Shown: positions 9,423 to 19,245 of the stretch, piece after piece
How the letters are laid out: each line of letters opens with the position of its first letter
How positions within the stretch are numbered: the first letter of the stretch is position 1
From: Hyphomonadaceae bacterium ML37
GTDB taxonomy: Bacteria; Pseudomonadota; Alphaproteobacteria; Caulobacterales; Maricaulaceae
Assembly (NCBI GenBank): GCA_027627685.1
Contig: CP091241.1
Location: forward strand, 953,149 to 1,017,148
Reading direction: 5' to 3'
Length of the DNA stretch: 64,000 bases
Position numbers and translations under genes: made by a program
The notes under the pieces: model-generated
Told to the model about the DNA's origin: nothing
Databases searched by the model: none
Seen by the model: only the letters and a program-made list of their open reading frames with translations

Positions 9423-11456
9423 TTGACAACGACTGAGGATGCACCGCCAGACACGATCCGCCAGGCCCAGTCTCTGGTCCGGGCGGGCCTCTTCGCCGAT
9501 GCTGCGGGCATGGCGCAGGCCCTTCTGGAGCACAATGCGTCCGATCTGGAAGCGCTCTATATCGCGGCGGTGTGCGCGCGCTATGAGGGGCGCAGCGTTG
9601 AGGCGCACGGCTTCCAGCAGCGCCTGATCGCGGCCAGTCCCGATTTTGGCCGGGCCTATCAGGAGCAGGGGCATTTGCGCCGGGCCAGTGGCGACATGGC
9701 CGGTGCGCTCAGCGCGTTTCAGCGGGCTGCCCAGTGCAATCCGGCCCTGACCGCCAGCTGGCGGGCGCAGGGCGATATTCTGGATGCGATGAAGCGTGCG
9801 CCTGAAGCCGCGCAGGCGCGTGCCCAGGCAGACCGAGTGGACGCCCTGCCGCACGCGCTGCAGGCGGTGACGCATCATCTCTATGAAGGACGGCTGGCGC
9901 GGGCGGAGGATGTGTGCCGCGCCTATGTCCAGCAGCACCCGCGCGATGTGGAGGCCATGCGCTTGCTGGCCGCCATCGGAGTGCAGTTCAATGTGCTCGA
10001 CGACGCCGAGTTTCTGCTGGAAAGCGCGCTGGCGTTCGAGCCGGACAATATCCAGGTGCAGCTCGATTACATTGCTGTGCTGCGCAAGCGCCAGAAATTC
10101 GCCGCCGCGCTGGACCAGGCGCGGGCGCTCAAGGCGCGCGATCCGGATAATCCGCTCTTCCTGTCCCATTTCGCCATTGAAAGCCTGCAGACCGGCGATC
10201 ACGAAACGGCGCTGGAGGCCTTCGATGCAGTCCTTAAGCGGGTTCCCGGCGATCCGGCGACGCTGACGTCGCGCGGCCATGCGCTGAAGACGTGCGGGCG
10301 CACCGATGAAGCCATCGCCTCCTACCGCGCCGCGATCGAGGCGCGGCCTGACCAGGGCGATTCCTGGTATGCGCTGGCCAATCTGAAGACTTATAAATTT
10401 ACAGCGGACGAGCGCGCGCGCATGACCGCGCTGGAGGCGTCAGACCAGATTTCCTACGCCAGCCGCATCCATCTCTGCTTCGCGCTGGGCAAGGCGCATG
10501 AGGATGCCGGCGAGACGCAGCGCGCCTTCGCCTATTATGAGCGGGGCAACACGCTCAAGCGCGTCCAGACACGCTATACCGCTGACGGTATGGAAGAAGA
10601 GCTGGCCGCCCAGGCGGCGATCTGCACGCCAGACCTGTTCGCCGCCCGGGGCGGCAAGGGGCATGACGCACCCGATCCGATTTTCATCGTCGGCCTGCCG
10701 CGGGCGGGCTCGACCTTGCTTGAGCAGATACTCGCTTCCCACTCGAAGGTGGACGGCACGCTGGAGCTGCCTAACATCCTGGCCCTGTCCCATGGCTTGC
10801 GCGAGCGCCAGCGGGTCAGCGACCGCACCCGCTATCCGCGCGTCCTGCACGAGCTGGACGCCGAAACGCTGGACGCCATGGGGCGGCGCTATATCGAGGA
10901 GACGCAAATCCACCGCAAGGGCGCGTCCTTCTTCACCGACAAAATGCCGAATAATTTCAGGCATATCGCGCTGATCAAACTGATCCTGCCCAACGCCAAA
11001 ATCATCGATGCGCGCCGAGCGCCGATGGCGTGCTGTTTCTCCGGCTTCAAGCAGCTCTTCGCCGAGGGACAGGAGTTCACTTACGGGCTGGAGGAGATCG
11101 GGCGCTATTATCGCGGCTATGTGGACCTGATGGATCACTGGGACCGCGTGCTGCCCGGCCAGATATTGCGCGTCATCTACGAAGACGTGGTCGAGGATGT
11201 GGAAGCCCAGGTGCGCCGGATTCTCGATTTCTGCGGGCTGGCGTTTGAACCGGCCTGCGTCGCCTTCCACCAGACCAGGCGCGAGGTGCGCACCGCCAGT
11301 TCCGAACAGGTGCGCCAGCCGATCAACACCAGGGGCCTGGAGCAATGGCGCGCGTTCGAGCCCTGGCTTGACCCGCTGAAAGACGCGCTCGGACCCGCAC
11401 TGAACGACTGGCGCCGCGATGGCGCCGTGCATACCACCCAAAAGGACACGCCATGA
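9423..11456 (+). CDS. TPR-repeat sulfotransferase family protein
   Basis: The product is about 677 aa. I chose TTG 9423 because AGAGG stands 6 bases before it; TTG 9408 in the same frame has no such site. Residues 1 to about 370 are tetratricopeptide repeats. From about residue 415 there is a sulfotransferase domain: the PAPS 5'-phosphosulfate loop FIVGLPRAGSTLLEQ (near 418), then TDKMPNNF, and the PAPS 3'-phosphate-binding stretch ending in the C-terminal third. No signal peptide is visible, so it is probably cytosolic or membrane-associated. The family transfers sulfate from PAPS; the acceptor is unknown. The stop overlaps the BCCT transporter start by 4 bases (ATGA). Confidence 0.88.
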   Translation: MTTTEDAPPDTIRQAQSLVRAGLFADAAGMAQALLEHNASDLEALYIAAVCARYEGRSVEAHGFQQRLIAASPDFGRAYQEQGHLRRASGDMAGALSAFQRAAQCNPALTASWRAQGDILDAMKRAPEAAQARAQADRVDALPHALQAVTHHLYEGRLARAEDVCRAYVQQHPRDVEAMRLLAAIGVQFNVLDDAEFLLESALAFEPDNIQVQLDYIAVLRKRQKFAAALDQARALKARDPDNPLFLSHFAIESLQTGDHETALEAFDAVLKRVPGDPATLTSRGHALKTCGRTDEAIASYRAAIEARPDQGDSWYALANLKTYKFTADERARMTALEASDQISYASRIHLCFALGKAHEDAGETQRAFAYYERGNTLKRVQTRYTADGMEEELAAQAAICTPDLFAARGGKGHDAPDPIFIVGLPRAGSTLLEQILASHSKVDGTLELPNILALSHGLRERQRVSDRTRYPRVLHELDAETLDAMGRRYIEETQIHRKGASFFTDKMPNNFRHIALIKLILPNAKIIDARRAPMACCFSGFKQLFAEGQEFTYGLEEIGRYYRGYVDLMDHWDRVLPGQILRVIYEDVVEDVEAQVRRILDFCGLAFEPACVAFHQTRREVRTASSEQVRQPINTRGLEQWRAFEPWLDPLKDALGPALNDWRRDGAVHTTQKDTP

Positions 11457-13372
11457 AACAGATCGAACCGGCGGTGTTCTTCCCCGCTGCGGCGCTGGCC
11501 ATAGCCGGGGTCGCGTTTGCGGTGCTGGCGGGCGAGTCCGCCGAGGCGGCGTTCTCCGCGGTGCGCGACTGGATCACCCACCATCTCGGCTGGGTGTATT
11601 CGGTGGGCGTAGGCGTGTTTCTGGTGGGCGCCTTCGTGGTGGCGCTGTCGGACTGGGGCCGTATCCGGCTGGGCCCTGAGGACAGCGAGCCGGAATACAA
11701 ATTCCTGACCTGGTTCGCGATGCTGTTCTCGGCCGGGATGGGCATCGGGCTGATGTTCTTCGCCGTCGCCGAGCCGATGACGCACTATCTCACCGCGCCC
11801 TATGCCGAGGCGGAGACCCGCGAGGCCGCGCAAGAGGCCATGGTGCTGACCTTCTTCCACTGGGGCGTCCACGCTTGGGCGGTGTATGCGATCGTGGGGC
11901 TGAGCCTGGCCTATTTCGCCTTCCGGCATGGCTTGCCGCTGACCATTCGCTCGGCGCTGTATCCGCTGATCGGCGACCGGATTTACGGGCCCATCGGCCA
12001 TGCGGTGGACGTGCTGGCGATCCTGGGCACGCTGTTCGGGGTGGCGACCTCGCTGGGCTATGGCGTCACCCAGATCAATGCAGGGCTGGACGCGCTGTTC
12101 GGGATCGGCGTGTCAGCCGAGATCCAGGTGGCGCTGATCGCCGTCATCACGCTGATCGCCACCACCTCTGTGCTCGCCGGGCTGGATGCGGGCATCAGGC
12201 GGCTGTCGGTGTTCAATCTCGGGCTGGCGGTGGCGCTGCTTGCCTTCGTGCTGATCGCCGGGCCGACTTTGTTTCTGATCAGCGCCTATGTGCAGAATAT
12301 CGGCGAATACATTTCCAGCCTCGCCACGCTCACCTTCAATGTCGACGCCTATGGCGACGGCGTGTGGATCAATGACTGGACGCTGTTCTACTGGGGCTGG
12401 TGGATATCCTGGTCGCCCTTTGTGGGCATGTTCATCGCGCGCATCTCGCGCGGGCGCACGATCCGGGAATTCATTCTGGGCACGCTGCTCGGGCCCACCC
12501 TGTTCACCTTTTTGTGGATGACGGTTTACGGCAATTCCGCGCTGCAGATCGCGCTCGCCGACGCGGCGGCGCCGCTGGTGGACGTGGTGCGCGGCGGCGA
12601 TACGCCGCTGGCCCTGTTCGCCTTCCTCGACACGCTGCCCTTTGCCTCGATCACGTCGGTCGCGGCGATCCTTCTGGTGACGACCTTCTTCGTCACCTCA
12701 TCGGATTCCGGCTCGCTGGTGAAGGCGACGCTGGCGTCGGGCGGATCGCTCACCTCGCCGCTATGGCAGCGTCTGTTCTGGGCGGTGCTGGAGGGTCTGG
12801 TGGCGGCGGTGCTGCTGCTGGCCGGCGGGCTGGCCGCGCTCCAGTCGGCGACCATCGCTGCGGCGCTGCCCTTCACGCTGGTGATCTTCCTGGCCTTTAT
12901 CGGCCTGGTGCGCGCCTGGTCCATGGAGACTGCGCGCCGGGCCGGGGTGAAAACGGCGGTTCAGCTGCCGGTGTCGGGCGTGGCGGTGCCGTGGCGGGTG
13001 CGCCTGAAGCTCATGTTTGCGCGGCCCGACATCAAGGAGGTGACCGCCTGGATCAGCGGCACGGCCGCGCCCGCTTTCGCCGAGGTGGCCGCCGAGATGG
13101 AGACGCTGGGCCTGACAGGCCAGGTGGAGACGAAAGACGATGAAGCCCGGCTCGTCGTAGGCCACGAGACCGGACCGGATTTTGTCTACGGCGTGGTGCT
13201 CAAGACCTATCCGGGCAAGCATCCCGAGACCGAACCGGCGCGCGCGGAAGTGTTTTTGAGCGATGGCGGGCGTCATTATGACGTGTTCGGCTATACGTCA
13301 GTTCAGCTGATCCGCGACCTCTTGCGCCACTATGAGCGCCACCGGCAGTGGATGCATCATCTGAACCGCTAG
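11453..13372 (+). CDS. BCCT family transporter (betaine/carnitine/choline type)
   Basis: The product is 639 aa with about 12 membrane segments. The glycine-rich helix reads GMGIGLMFFAVAEP, the form found in sodium-coupled betaine carriers such as BetP. The family signature WWISWSPFVGMFIARISRG and a long hydrophilic C-terminal tail (about 120 residues) are present. BCCT carriers import quaternary ammonium or sulfonium zwitterions such as glycine betaine, choline or DMSP as osmolytes or nutrients. It is translationally coupled to the sulfotransferase, suggesting a shared substrate or stress role. It converges with purN. Confidence 0.93.
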   Translation: MKQIEPAVFFPAAALAIAGVAFAVLAGESAEAAFSAVRDWITHHLGWVYSVGVGVFLVGAFVVALSDWGRIRLGPEDSEPEYKFLTWFAMLFSAGMGIGLMFFAVAEPMTHYLTAPYAEAETREAAQEAMVLTFFHWGVHAWAVYAIVGLSLAYFAFRHGLPLTIRSALYPLIGDRIYGPIGHAVDVLAILGTLFGVATSLGYGVTQINAGLDALFGIGVSAEIQVALIAVITLIATTSVLAGLDAGIRRLSVFNLGLAVALLAFVLIAGPTLFLISAYVQNIGEYISSLATLTFNVDAYGDGVWINDWTLFYWGWWISWSPFVGMFIARISRGRTIREFILGTLLGPTLFTFLWMTVYGNSALQIALADAAAPLVDVVRGGDTPLALFAFLDTLPFASITSVAAILLVTTFFVTSSDSGSLVKATLASGGSLTSPLWQRLFWAVLEGLVAAVLLLAGGLAALQSATIAAALPFTLVIFLAFIGLVRAWSMETARRAGVKTAVQLPVSGVAVPWRVRLKLMFARPDIKEVTAWISGTAAPAFAEVAAEMETLGLTGQVETKDDEARLVVGHETGPDFVYGVVLKTYPGKHPETEPARAEVFLSDGGRHYDVFGYTSVQLIRDLLRHYERHRQWMHHLNR

Positions 13373-13391
13373 GCATCGCTTAGAGGCCGCC

Positions 13392-14048
13392 TCAGCCGCG
13401 GGCCGGCGGATTGACCAGGCGCGCGTCCGGCGCGGCGCCGCGCGTCAGGACAACGCGCCCGTCTTCAAGACGCGCCTGCCCGCTGGCGATCTGGCGCAGG
13501 CATTCGGGATAGAGCTGATGCTCGGCGGCGAGGACGCGGGCCGCCAGCGCCTCGGCGTTGTCGCCCGGCAGGACGGGGATGGCGGCCTGGCCGATGATCG
13601 GTCCGGCATCCATCTCCGCGCTGACGAAATGCACGCTGGCGCCGGTGAGCTTCACGTCTGCGTCCAGCGCGCGCTGATGGGTGTCGACACCCTTGAACGA
13701 GGGCAGAAGCGACGGGTGGATATTGATCATCCGCCCCGTCCAGCGATTCACGAAACCGGGGGTGAGCAGGCGCATGAAGCCGGCCAGACACACCAGCTCC
13801 ACGCCCTGATCGGTCAGCGCGGCGTGCAGCGCGTCTTCGAAGTCTTCGCGGGTCGCGAATGTCTTGTGATCCACGGTGAGGGCGGTGACGCCCACCGCCT
13901 CAGCGCGCGCCAGACCGCCCGCGCCGGGGCGATTGGAGATGACGCAGACGATCTCGGCCGGAAAGTCAGGACTGGCGGCGGCGTCCAGCAGAGCCAGCAG
14001 GTTGGAGCCACGCCCGGAGATCAGCACGCCTGTGCGCACGCGCGCCAT
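13392..14048 (-). CDS. purN: Phosphoribosylglycinamide formyltransferase
   Basis: The product is 218 aa and transfers a formyl group from 10-formyl-THF to GAR, step 3 of de novo purine synthesis. Visible landmarks are the N-terminal phosphate loop GVLISGRGSNL, the folate-site stretch AGFMRLLTPGF, INIHPSLLPSFKG with the catalytic Asn/His, and the later DAGPIIGQAAIPV. The length is slightly above the usual 190-215. It lies 4 bases downstream of purM in the same direction, the usual purMN pair. Confidence 0.96.
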   Translation of the reverse strand: MARVRTGVLISGRGSNLLALLDAAASPDFPAEIVCVISNRPGAGGLARAEAVGVTALTVDHKTFATREDFEDALHAALTDQGVELVCLAGFMRLLTPGFVNRWTGRMINIHPSLLPSFKGVDTHQRALDADVKLTGASVHFVSAEMDAGPIIGQAAIPVLPGDNAEALAARVLAAEHQLYPECLRQIASGQARLEDGRVVLTRGAAPDARLVNPPARG

Positions 14049-14052
14049 GGCC

Positions 14053-15087
14053 CTAGACCGCTGTGAGCGCGCCGATCACGCGCGCATCCTCGCCCCCCGC
14101 GTTCAGCGCCGCGCATACGGCGTCGGCGTCAGCGGGCGCCACGGCGGCGATCATGCCGATCCCGCAATTGAACGTCCGGCGCATTTCCGCCTCGGCGACA
14201 CCGCCGGTTTCCTGCAACCAGGCGAAGACTGCAGGGCGGTCGAAGCTGGCGTAATCCACCTCGAAGCCGAGACGATTCGGCAGCATGCGCGGTGTGTTTT
14301 CGGTGATCCCGCCGCCGGTAATGTGGGCGAGGCCCTTGATCTGGCCGGAACGGATCAGCGGCAGCAGGGCTTTGACATAGATGCGGGTGGGCTCCAGCAG
14401 CGCTTCGCCCAGATGGCGTTCCGGCGCGAACGGGGCGGGATCGGTCCAGCCGAGGCCGGCGCGCGCGGCGGTCTTGCGGATCAGCGAATAGCCGTTGGAA
14501 TGCGGACCGGAGGAGGCGAGGCCGATCAGGACATCGCCCGCCCGCATGTCTTCGTGGCGCGGCAGAAGCGCGCCGCGCTCGGCGGCGCCGACGACAAAGC
14601 CCGCCAGATCGAAATCATCGCCGGTGTAGAGGCCGGGCATCTCCGCCGTCTCGCCGCCGATCAGCGCGCAGCCGGCGCGGCGGCAGCCTTCGGCGACGCC
14701 CGACACGATGGCCGCGCCGCGTACCGGGTCGAGACGTCCCGTGGCGAAGTAATCAAGAAAGAAGAGCGGCTCGGCGCCCTGGGCCAGCACGTCGTTGACG
14801 CACATGGCCACCAGGTCGATGCCCACCGTGTCGAGACGCCCGGTGTCGATGGCCAGTTTCAGCTTGGTGCCGACCCCGTCCGTGCCGGAGATCAGGATCG
14901 GATCTTTAAAACCGGCAGCTTTCAGATCGAACGCGCCGCCAAATCCGCCCAGCATCACGTCGGCGCCGGGGCGCGCGGTGGATTTGGCCAGCGGCTTGAT
15001 GGCGTCGACCAGCGCATCGCCCGCGTCGATATCAACGCCGGCGTCGGCATAGGTCAGACCCGGCTCGGGTGGATTTCGGGGCGCCAA
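14053..15087 (-). CDS. purM: Phosphoribosylformylglycinamidine cyclo-ligase (AIR synthetase)
   Basis: The product is 344 aa, normal for PurM, which closes FGAM to AIR with ATP. Seen are the N-terminal [14 protein letters not shown], the substrate loop [47 protein letters not shown] and the C-terminal [14 protein letters not shown]. The start is a TTG, supported by a strong AAGGAGG 7 bases upstream. It heads the purM-purN pair and is divergent from the DUF2066 gene. Confidence 0.97.
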   Translation of the reverse strand: MAPRNPPEPGLTYADAGVDIDAGDALVDAIKPLAKSTARPGADVMLGGFGGAFDLKAAGFKDPILISGTDGVGTKLKLAIDTGRLDTVGIDLVAMCVNDVLAQGAEPLFFLDYFATGRLDPVRGAAIVSGVAEGCRRAGCALIGGETAEMPGLYTGDDFDLAGFVVGAAERGALLPRHEDMRAGDVLIGLASSGPHSNGYSLIRKTAARAGLGWTDPAPFAPERHLGEALLEPTRIYVKALLPLIRSGQIKGLAHITGGGITENTPRMLPNRLGFEVDYASFDRPAVFAWLQETGGVAEAEMRRTFNCGIGMIAAVAPADADAVCAALNAGGEDARVIGALTAV

Positions 15088-15237
15088 GGCGGGCCTCCTT
15101 CATGCGGCGGACATGAACCGGGTGCATACCTGCGAACGCGCGCCTTGGCGAGGGGCGGGCGCCGCGCGGGGCTTCACCCCGGCGCGGTGCGGCGTATAGT
15201 CGGCGGCGACAGGCGTACAGGCTGGAAAGGCGAGGCC

Positions 15238-16323
15238 ATGACACTCAGGCTGATGCAGGCAATCGCGGGCGCGCTGGTGCTGGCGGCGGGTCTTTGGGCT
15301 GCGCCGGCGCAGGCGCGCACACCCTACACCGTGGCGGGAATCGAGATTGACGCCACCGCGGACAACGCCTTCGAGGCGCAACGCCGGGCCATGTCCGACG
15401 GTCAGGTGCGCGGCGCCCAGCGCCTGATCGCGCGCATGACGCTGGCTGAAGACCGGGCCGCGGCGGGCCTGGGCACGATCAGCGCCGAAGAGGCCGCCGG
15501 GCTGATCGCGGGCCTGCGCATGTCCAACGAGCAGCGCTCGGCCACGCGCTATCGCGGGGACCTGACCTTGCAGTTCGATCCGCGCGCCGTGCGCGATTAT
15601 TTCGCCCAGCGCAACGTGCCGTTTGTGGAAAGCCAGGCGTCGCCGGTCCTGGTGGTGCCTGTGCTCGAGGGCGAAGGCGGCGATTCGCTGTGGAGCGGGG
15701 GCTGGCATGAGGCCTGGCGCTCGGGCGGGTTTCAGAATGCACTGACGCCCTTCATTGGCCTGGGATCGCGTCAGGGCGCGGGCGGCGAGCCGCTGGGGCT
15801 TGGCCTGATCAGCGCCGATGAAGCGCGCCGGATCGACGAGACGGCGCTGCGCGCGCTGGCCGACGCCTATGAGGTGAACACCGTCGCCGTGGTGCTGGCG
15901 CGCGCCGGGGGCGGCCAGGTGCGCACGGTGGGCGTGGTGTTGACCTTCGGACCGGACGGCGCGTCGCGCGAGGACCTGACCAGCGTGGCGGGGGCGGGCG
16001 ATTTTCGTGAAGCCGCGCGCCGGATCGTGGAGCGCCGCGAAGAAGACTGGAAACGCCGGTCCGTCGTGCGTGGCGGCGAGGAAGCCGAGCTGGAAATCAC
16101 CATACTGTTCTCCACCCTGACCGAATGGCGCAGCCTTCAGGGCGCGGTGGCGGGCGCCTCGCTGGTGCAATCGGCGCGTCTGGACGCGCTGTCGCGCACC
16201 GGCGCAGCCATGGTGCTGACCCATCGCGGCGCGCGCGAGCAGCTGGCCTCGGAGCTTGATGCCCGCGGCGCCCGGCTGGAGCGTGATGCCGACCTTGGAT
16301 GGACGGTCCGCAGCCGTCGATGA
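15238..16323 (+). CDS. DUF2066 domain protein, exported
   Basis: The product is 361 aa. ATG 15238 follows AAAGGCGAGG and opens a signal peptide (residues 1-25, cleavage near AQA-R). A much longer open frame runs upstream but lacks coding character. The body matches the DUF2066 pattern of alphaproteobacteria and gammaproteobacteria (GTISAEEAAGLIAGLRMSNE, then a C-terminal half with GAVAGASLVQSARLDALS). The function is not known; it is predicted to be periplasmic. It sits, as in Caulobacter relatives, between purM (divergent) and hdaA, whose start overlaps its stop by 4 bases. Confidence 0.85.
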   Translation: MTLRLMQAIAGALVLAAGLWAAPAQARTPYTVAGIEIDATADNAFEAQRRAMSDGQVRGAQRLIARMTLAEDRAAAGLGTISAEEAAGLIAGLRMSNEQRSATRYRGDLTLQFDPRAVRDYFAQRNVPFVESQASPVLVVPVLEGEGGDSLWSGGWHEAWRSGGFQNALTPFIGLGSRQGAGGEPLGLGLISADEARRIDETALRALADAYEVNTVAVVLARAGGGQVRTVGVVLTFGPDGASREDLTSVAGAGDFREAARRIVERREEDWKRRSVVRGGEEAELEITILFSTLTEWRSLQGAVAGASLVQSARLDALSRTGAAMVLTHRGAREQLASELDARGARLERDADLGWTVRSRR

Positions 16324-16991
16324 CCCGCACCCAGCTCGCCCTCGACCTGGCCCTGGCGCCGGACTACCGGGCCGAAAGCTATGCGGTGAGCGAGGCCAAC
16401 GCCTCGGCGCTGGCGCTGGTCAATCGCTGGCCGCGCTGGCGCCATGGCCATTTGCTGCTGGTCGGGCCGGCCGGTGCAGGCAAAACGCATCTGTCGTCCA
16501 TCTGGGCGGCGCGCGCCGATGCGCTGCGCCTCGACCCGGCGACGCTCGCCGTAGGGATCAGGCAGGTGGGGCGCGGCGGCGCGGTGCTGGTGGAGGACTG
16601 TCATCTGGGCGTCGACGAGCCGGGCCTGTTTCACCTGCTCAACCGCGCCGCGGGAGATGCCGGCGTGACGGTGCTGATGACGGCGGCGCGTGCGCCGGTG
16701 GAGTGGCCGGTGACGCTGGCGGACTTGGCCTCGCGCCTTCTGGCCGCCGAGACCGCTGTGCTGCACGAGCCCGATGATGCGCTGCTGCGCCAGGTGATGG
16801 AGAAGCTGGTGCGCGACCGGCGCACGCCCTTGGCGCCGGGCGTGCTGGATTACCTGTTGCCGCGCATGGAGAGATCGGTGGAGTTTGCGCGCCGTCTGGT
16901 GGCCTGGCTCGACCGCGAGGCGCTGGCGCGCAAGGGGCCGGTGACGCGCACCCTGGCGCGCGAAGCGCTGGAAACTGTGGCCACGCCATGA
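16320..16991 (+). CDS. hdaA: DnaA-related regulatory inactivation protein HdaA (Hda homologue)
   Basis: The product is 223 aa. The N-terminus carries the sliding-clamp binding motif QLALDL (residues 5-10), followed by an AAA+ domain with Walker [14 protein letters not shown] (about 50) and a Walker B-like [10 protein letters not shown]; the C-terminal lid ends at about 220. Hda proteins bind the DnaN clamp and stimulate ATP hydrolysis by DnaA, preventing re-initiation. No DNA-binding domain IV is present, which separates it from DnaA itself. ATG 16320 overlaps the upstream stop. ppk follows after 43 bases. Confidence 0.9.
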   Translation: MTRTQLALDLALAPDYRAESYAVSEANASALALVNRWPRWRHGHLLLVGPAGAGKTHLSSIWAARADALRLDPATLAVGIRQVGRGGAVLVEDCHLGVDEPGLFHLLNRAAGDAGVTVLMTAARAPVEWPVTLADLASRLLAAETAVLHEPDDALLRQVMEKLVRDRRTPLAPGVLDYLLPRMERSVEFARRLVAWLDREALARKGPVTRTLAREALETVATP

Positions 16992-17034
16992 GCGGAATCG
17001 CGATATCCGGGCGGCCGGACAAAGGAGCGGCAAG

Positions 17035-19245
17035 ATGACCGAAGCGCCGCGCACATCCTCAACGCCAGACAGACCGGACGCGATTGACGCGCCAGCGGCG
17101 GCGCCGGCGAGCCCGCGCGACCGGTTTTTGAACCGGGAGTTGTCCTGGCTGCAGTTCAACTGGCGTGTGCTGGAAGAGGCGGGCAATGAGCGCCACCCGT
17201 CGCTGGAGCGGCTGCGCTTTCTGTCGATTTCGGCGAGCAATCTGGACGAGTTCTACATGGTGCGCGTGGCTGGTCTGCGCGCCCAGATCCGCAACGGGCT
17301 CGACCGGCCCGGCCAGGACGGGCTGACGCCGTCCGAACAGCTTGAGCGCATTGACGTCGAGGCCAATGCGCTGATGGACGCCCAGCAATCGGGCTGGCGC
17401 GCTGTGCGTGCGGCGCTGGCGGCGGACGGGATTGAACTGGTGGAGCTGGACGGGCTGACGCGGGCCGAGCGCAGCTGGCTGCGCGATGATTTCCTGGCGC
17501 ACACGTTGCCGGTAATCACACCGTTGGCCATTGATCCGGCCCACCCGTTCCCGTTCATTCCCAATCTTGGCTTCGCGGTGGCGCTGAAATTGCGCCGCCA
17601 GAGCGATTCCAAAGTCATGAACGCGCTGGTGCCGCTGCCTGCGGGCGTGAAGCGCTTCATCGAGATCCCGTGCGAGACGCGCGATGCGGAAGGCCGCCCA
17701 GGCAAACGCTATATCGCGCTGGAATCGGTCCTGATCCTGTTCGTGGACGCGCTCTTCCCCGGCTATGACCTGATCGCCAAGGGCGTGTTCCGCATCATCC
17801 GCGACAGCGATATCGAGATCGAGGACGAGGCCGAGGATCTGGTGCGCGAGTTCGAGCAATTGCTCAAACAGCGCCGCCGCGGCGTGCTGGTGCGTCTGAA
17901 GATGGACGCGTCCATGCCCGAGGAGATGCGCCGCTTCATCGTCCAGCATCTGCATGCCGAGCGTCAGGATGTGCAGCTGGTGGACGGGCTTCTGGGCCTG
18001 TCCCAGCTGTCCCAGATGATCCCGGATGACCGCAACGAACTGAAATTCGAGCCCTATGAGCCGCGCTTCCCCGAGCGTATCCGCGATTTCGGCGGCGATT
18101 GCTTCGCGGCGATCCGCGCCAAGGACCTGATCGTCCACCACCCCTATGAAAGCTTTGACGTGGTGGTGCAGTTCCTGCGCCAGGCGGCGGGCGATCCCGA
18201 TGTAGTGGCGATCAAGCAGACCTTGTACCGGACCTCCAAGAACTCGCCCATCGTGGCGGCGCTCATTGAGGCGGCGGAGAACGGCAAGAACGTCACCGCG
18301 CTGGTGGAGCTCAAGGCCCGGTTTGACGAAGAGGCCAATCTGAAATGGGCGCGCGATCTGGAGCGGTCGGGCGTTCAGGTCGTCTATGGCTTCATGGAGT
18401 ACAAGACCCACGCCAAGATCTCGCTGGTGGTGCGCCGCGAAGGCGCGGATTTGCGCACCTACGCTCATTTCGGCACCGGGAATTATCACCCGATCACGGC
18501 GCGCATTTACACCGATCTGTCCTTGTTCACCGCCGATCCCGCCTTCGGGCGCGATGCGGGCCGGGTGTTCAATTATGTCACCGGCTATGCGCGACCGTCC
18601 GGGCTGGAGCATCTGGTGATCTCGCCCATGGGCATGCTGGAGTTCATTCTGGGCAAGATCGACCGGGAGATCGCCAACGCCCGCGACGGCAAGCCGGCGG
18701 CAGTGTGGGCGAAGATGAATTCGCTGGTCCACCCGGGCGTGATCGACAAACTCTATGAGGCGAGCCAGGCGGGCGTGCGCTGCGAGCTGATCATTCGCGG
18801 GATTTGCTGCCTGCGCCCCGGCGTGCCGGGCCTGTCGGAGAATATCCGGGTGAAATCCATTATCGGGCGCTTCCTGGAGCATTCGCGCATCGCCTGTTTC
18901 GCCAATGGCGCGCCCATGCCCTCACCCCAGGCCGAGGTGTATATCTCCAGCGCCGACTGGATGCCGCGCAATCTGGACCGGCGCGTGGAAACGCTGTGCC
19001 CGATCCTCAATCCCACCGTCCACCGCCAGGTGCTCGACCAGATCATGGTGGCCAATCTCAATGACGAGACCCAGAGCTGGTACATGCAGCCCGATGGCCG
19101 CTACGTGCGGGTGGATACCGATGGCGTGGCTGACCCGTTCAGCGCGCATGCCTATTTCATGACCAATCCCAGCCTGTCAGGCCGCGGTCAGGCGCTCAAG
19201 ACCGACCAGCCGCCGGCCTTCCCCTTCGTCGGTCCGCGCCGGTGA
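17035..19245 (+). CDS. ppk1: Polyphosphate kinase 1
   Basis: The product is 736 aa and makes inorganic polyphosphate from ATP reversibly. The N-domain begins [19 protein letters not shown]; the middle holds [11 protein letters not shown]; the catalytic part has [19 protein letters not shown] and the phosphorylated-His region [16 protein letters not shown], then [20 protein letters not shown]. The second catalytic region is [17 protein letters not shown] lies 8 bases before the ATG. It overlaps the start of ppx, so synthesis and breakdown of polyphosphate are encoded together. Confidence 0.97.
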   Translation: MTEAPRTSSTPDRPDAIDAPAAAPASPRDRFLNRELSWLQFNWRVLEEAGNERHPSLERLRFLSISASNLDEFYMVRVAGLRAQIRNGLDRPGQDGLTPSEQLERIDVEANALMDAQQSGWRAVRAALAADGIELVELDGLTRAERSWLRDDFLAHTLPVITPLAIDPAHPFPFIPNLGFAVALKLRRQSDSKVMNALVPLPAGVKRFIEIPCETRDAEGRPGKRYIALESVLILFVDALFPGYDLIAKGVFRIIRDSDIEIEDEAEDLVREFEQLLKQRRRGVLVRLKMDASMPEEMRRFIVQHLHAERQDVQLVDGLLGLSQLSQMIPDDRNELKFEPYEPRFPERIRDFGGDCFAAIRAKDLIVHHPYESFDVVVQFLRQAAGDPDVVAIKQTLYRTSKNSPIVAALIEAAENGKNVTALVELKARFDEEANLKWARDLERSGVQVVYGFMEYKTHAKISLVVRREGADLRTYAHFGTGNYHPITARIYTDLSLFTADPAFGRDAGRVFNYVTGYARPSGLEHLVISPMGMLEFILGKIDREIANARDGKPAAVWAKMNSLVHPGVIDKLYEASQAGVRCELIIRGICCLRPGVPGLSENIRVKSIIGRFLEHSRIACFANGAPMPSPQAEVYISSADWMPRNLDRRVETLCPILNPTVHRQVLDQIMVANLNDETQSWYMQPDGRYVRVDTDGVADPFSAHAYFMTNPSLSGRGQALKTDQPPAFPFVGPRR

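Noticed and set aside
13876-15237. Long open frame upstream of the DUF2066 gene on the plus strand (frame open from 13876)
   Set aside because: It lies antisense to purM, which has clear PurM motifs; the DUF2066 signal peptide begins at 15238 with its own ribosome binding site.
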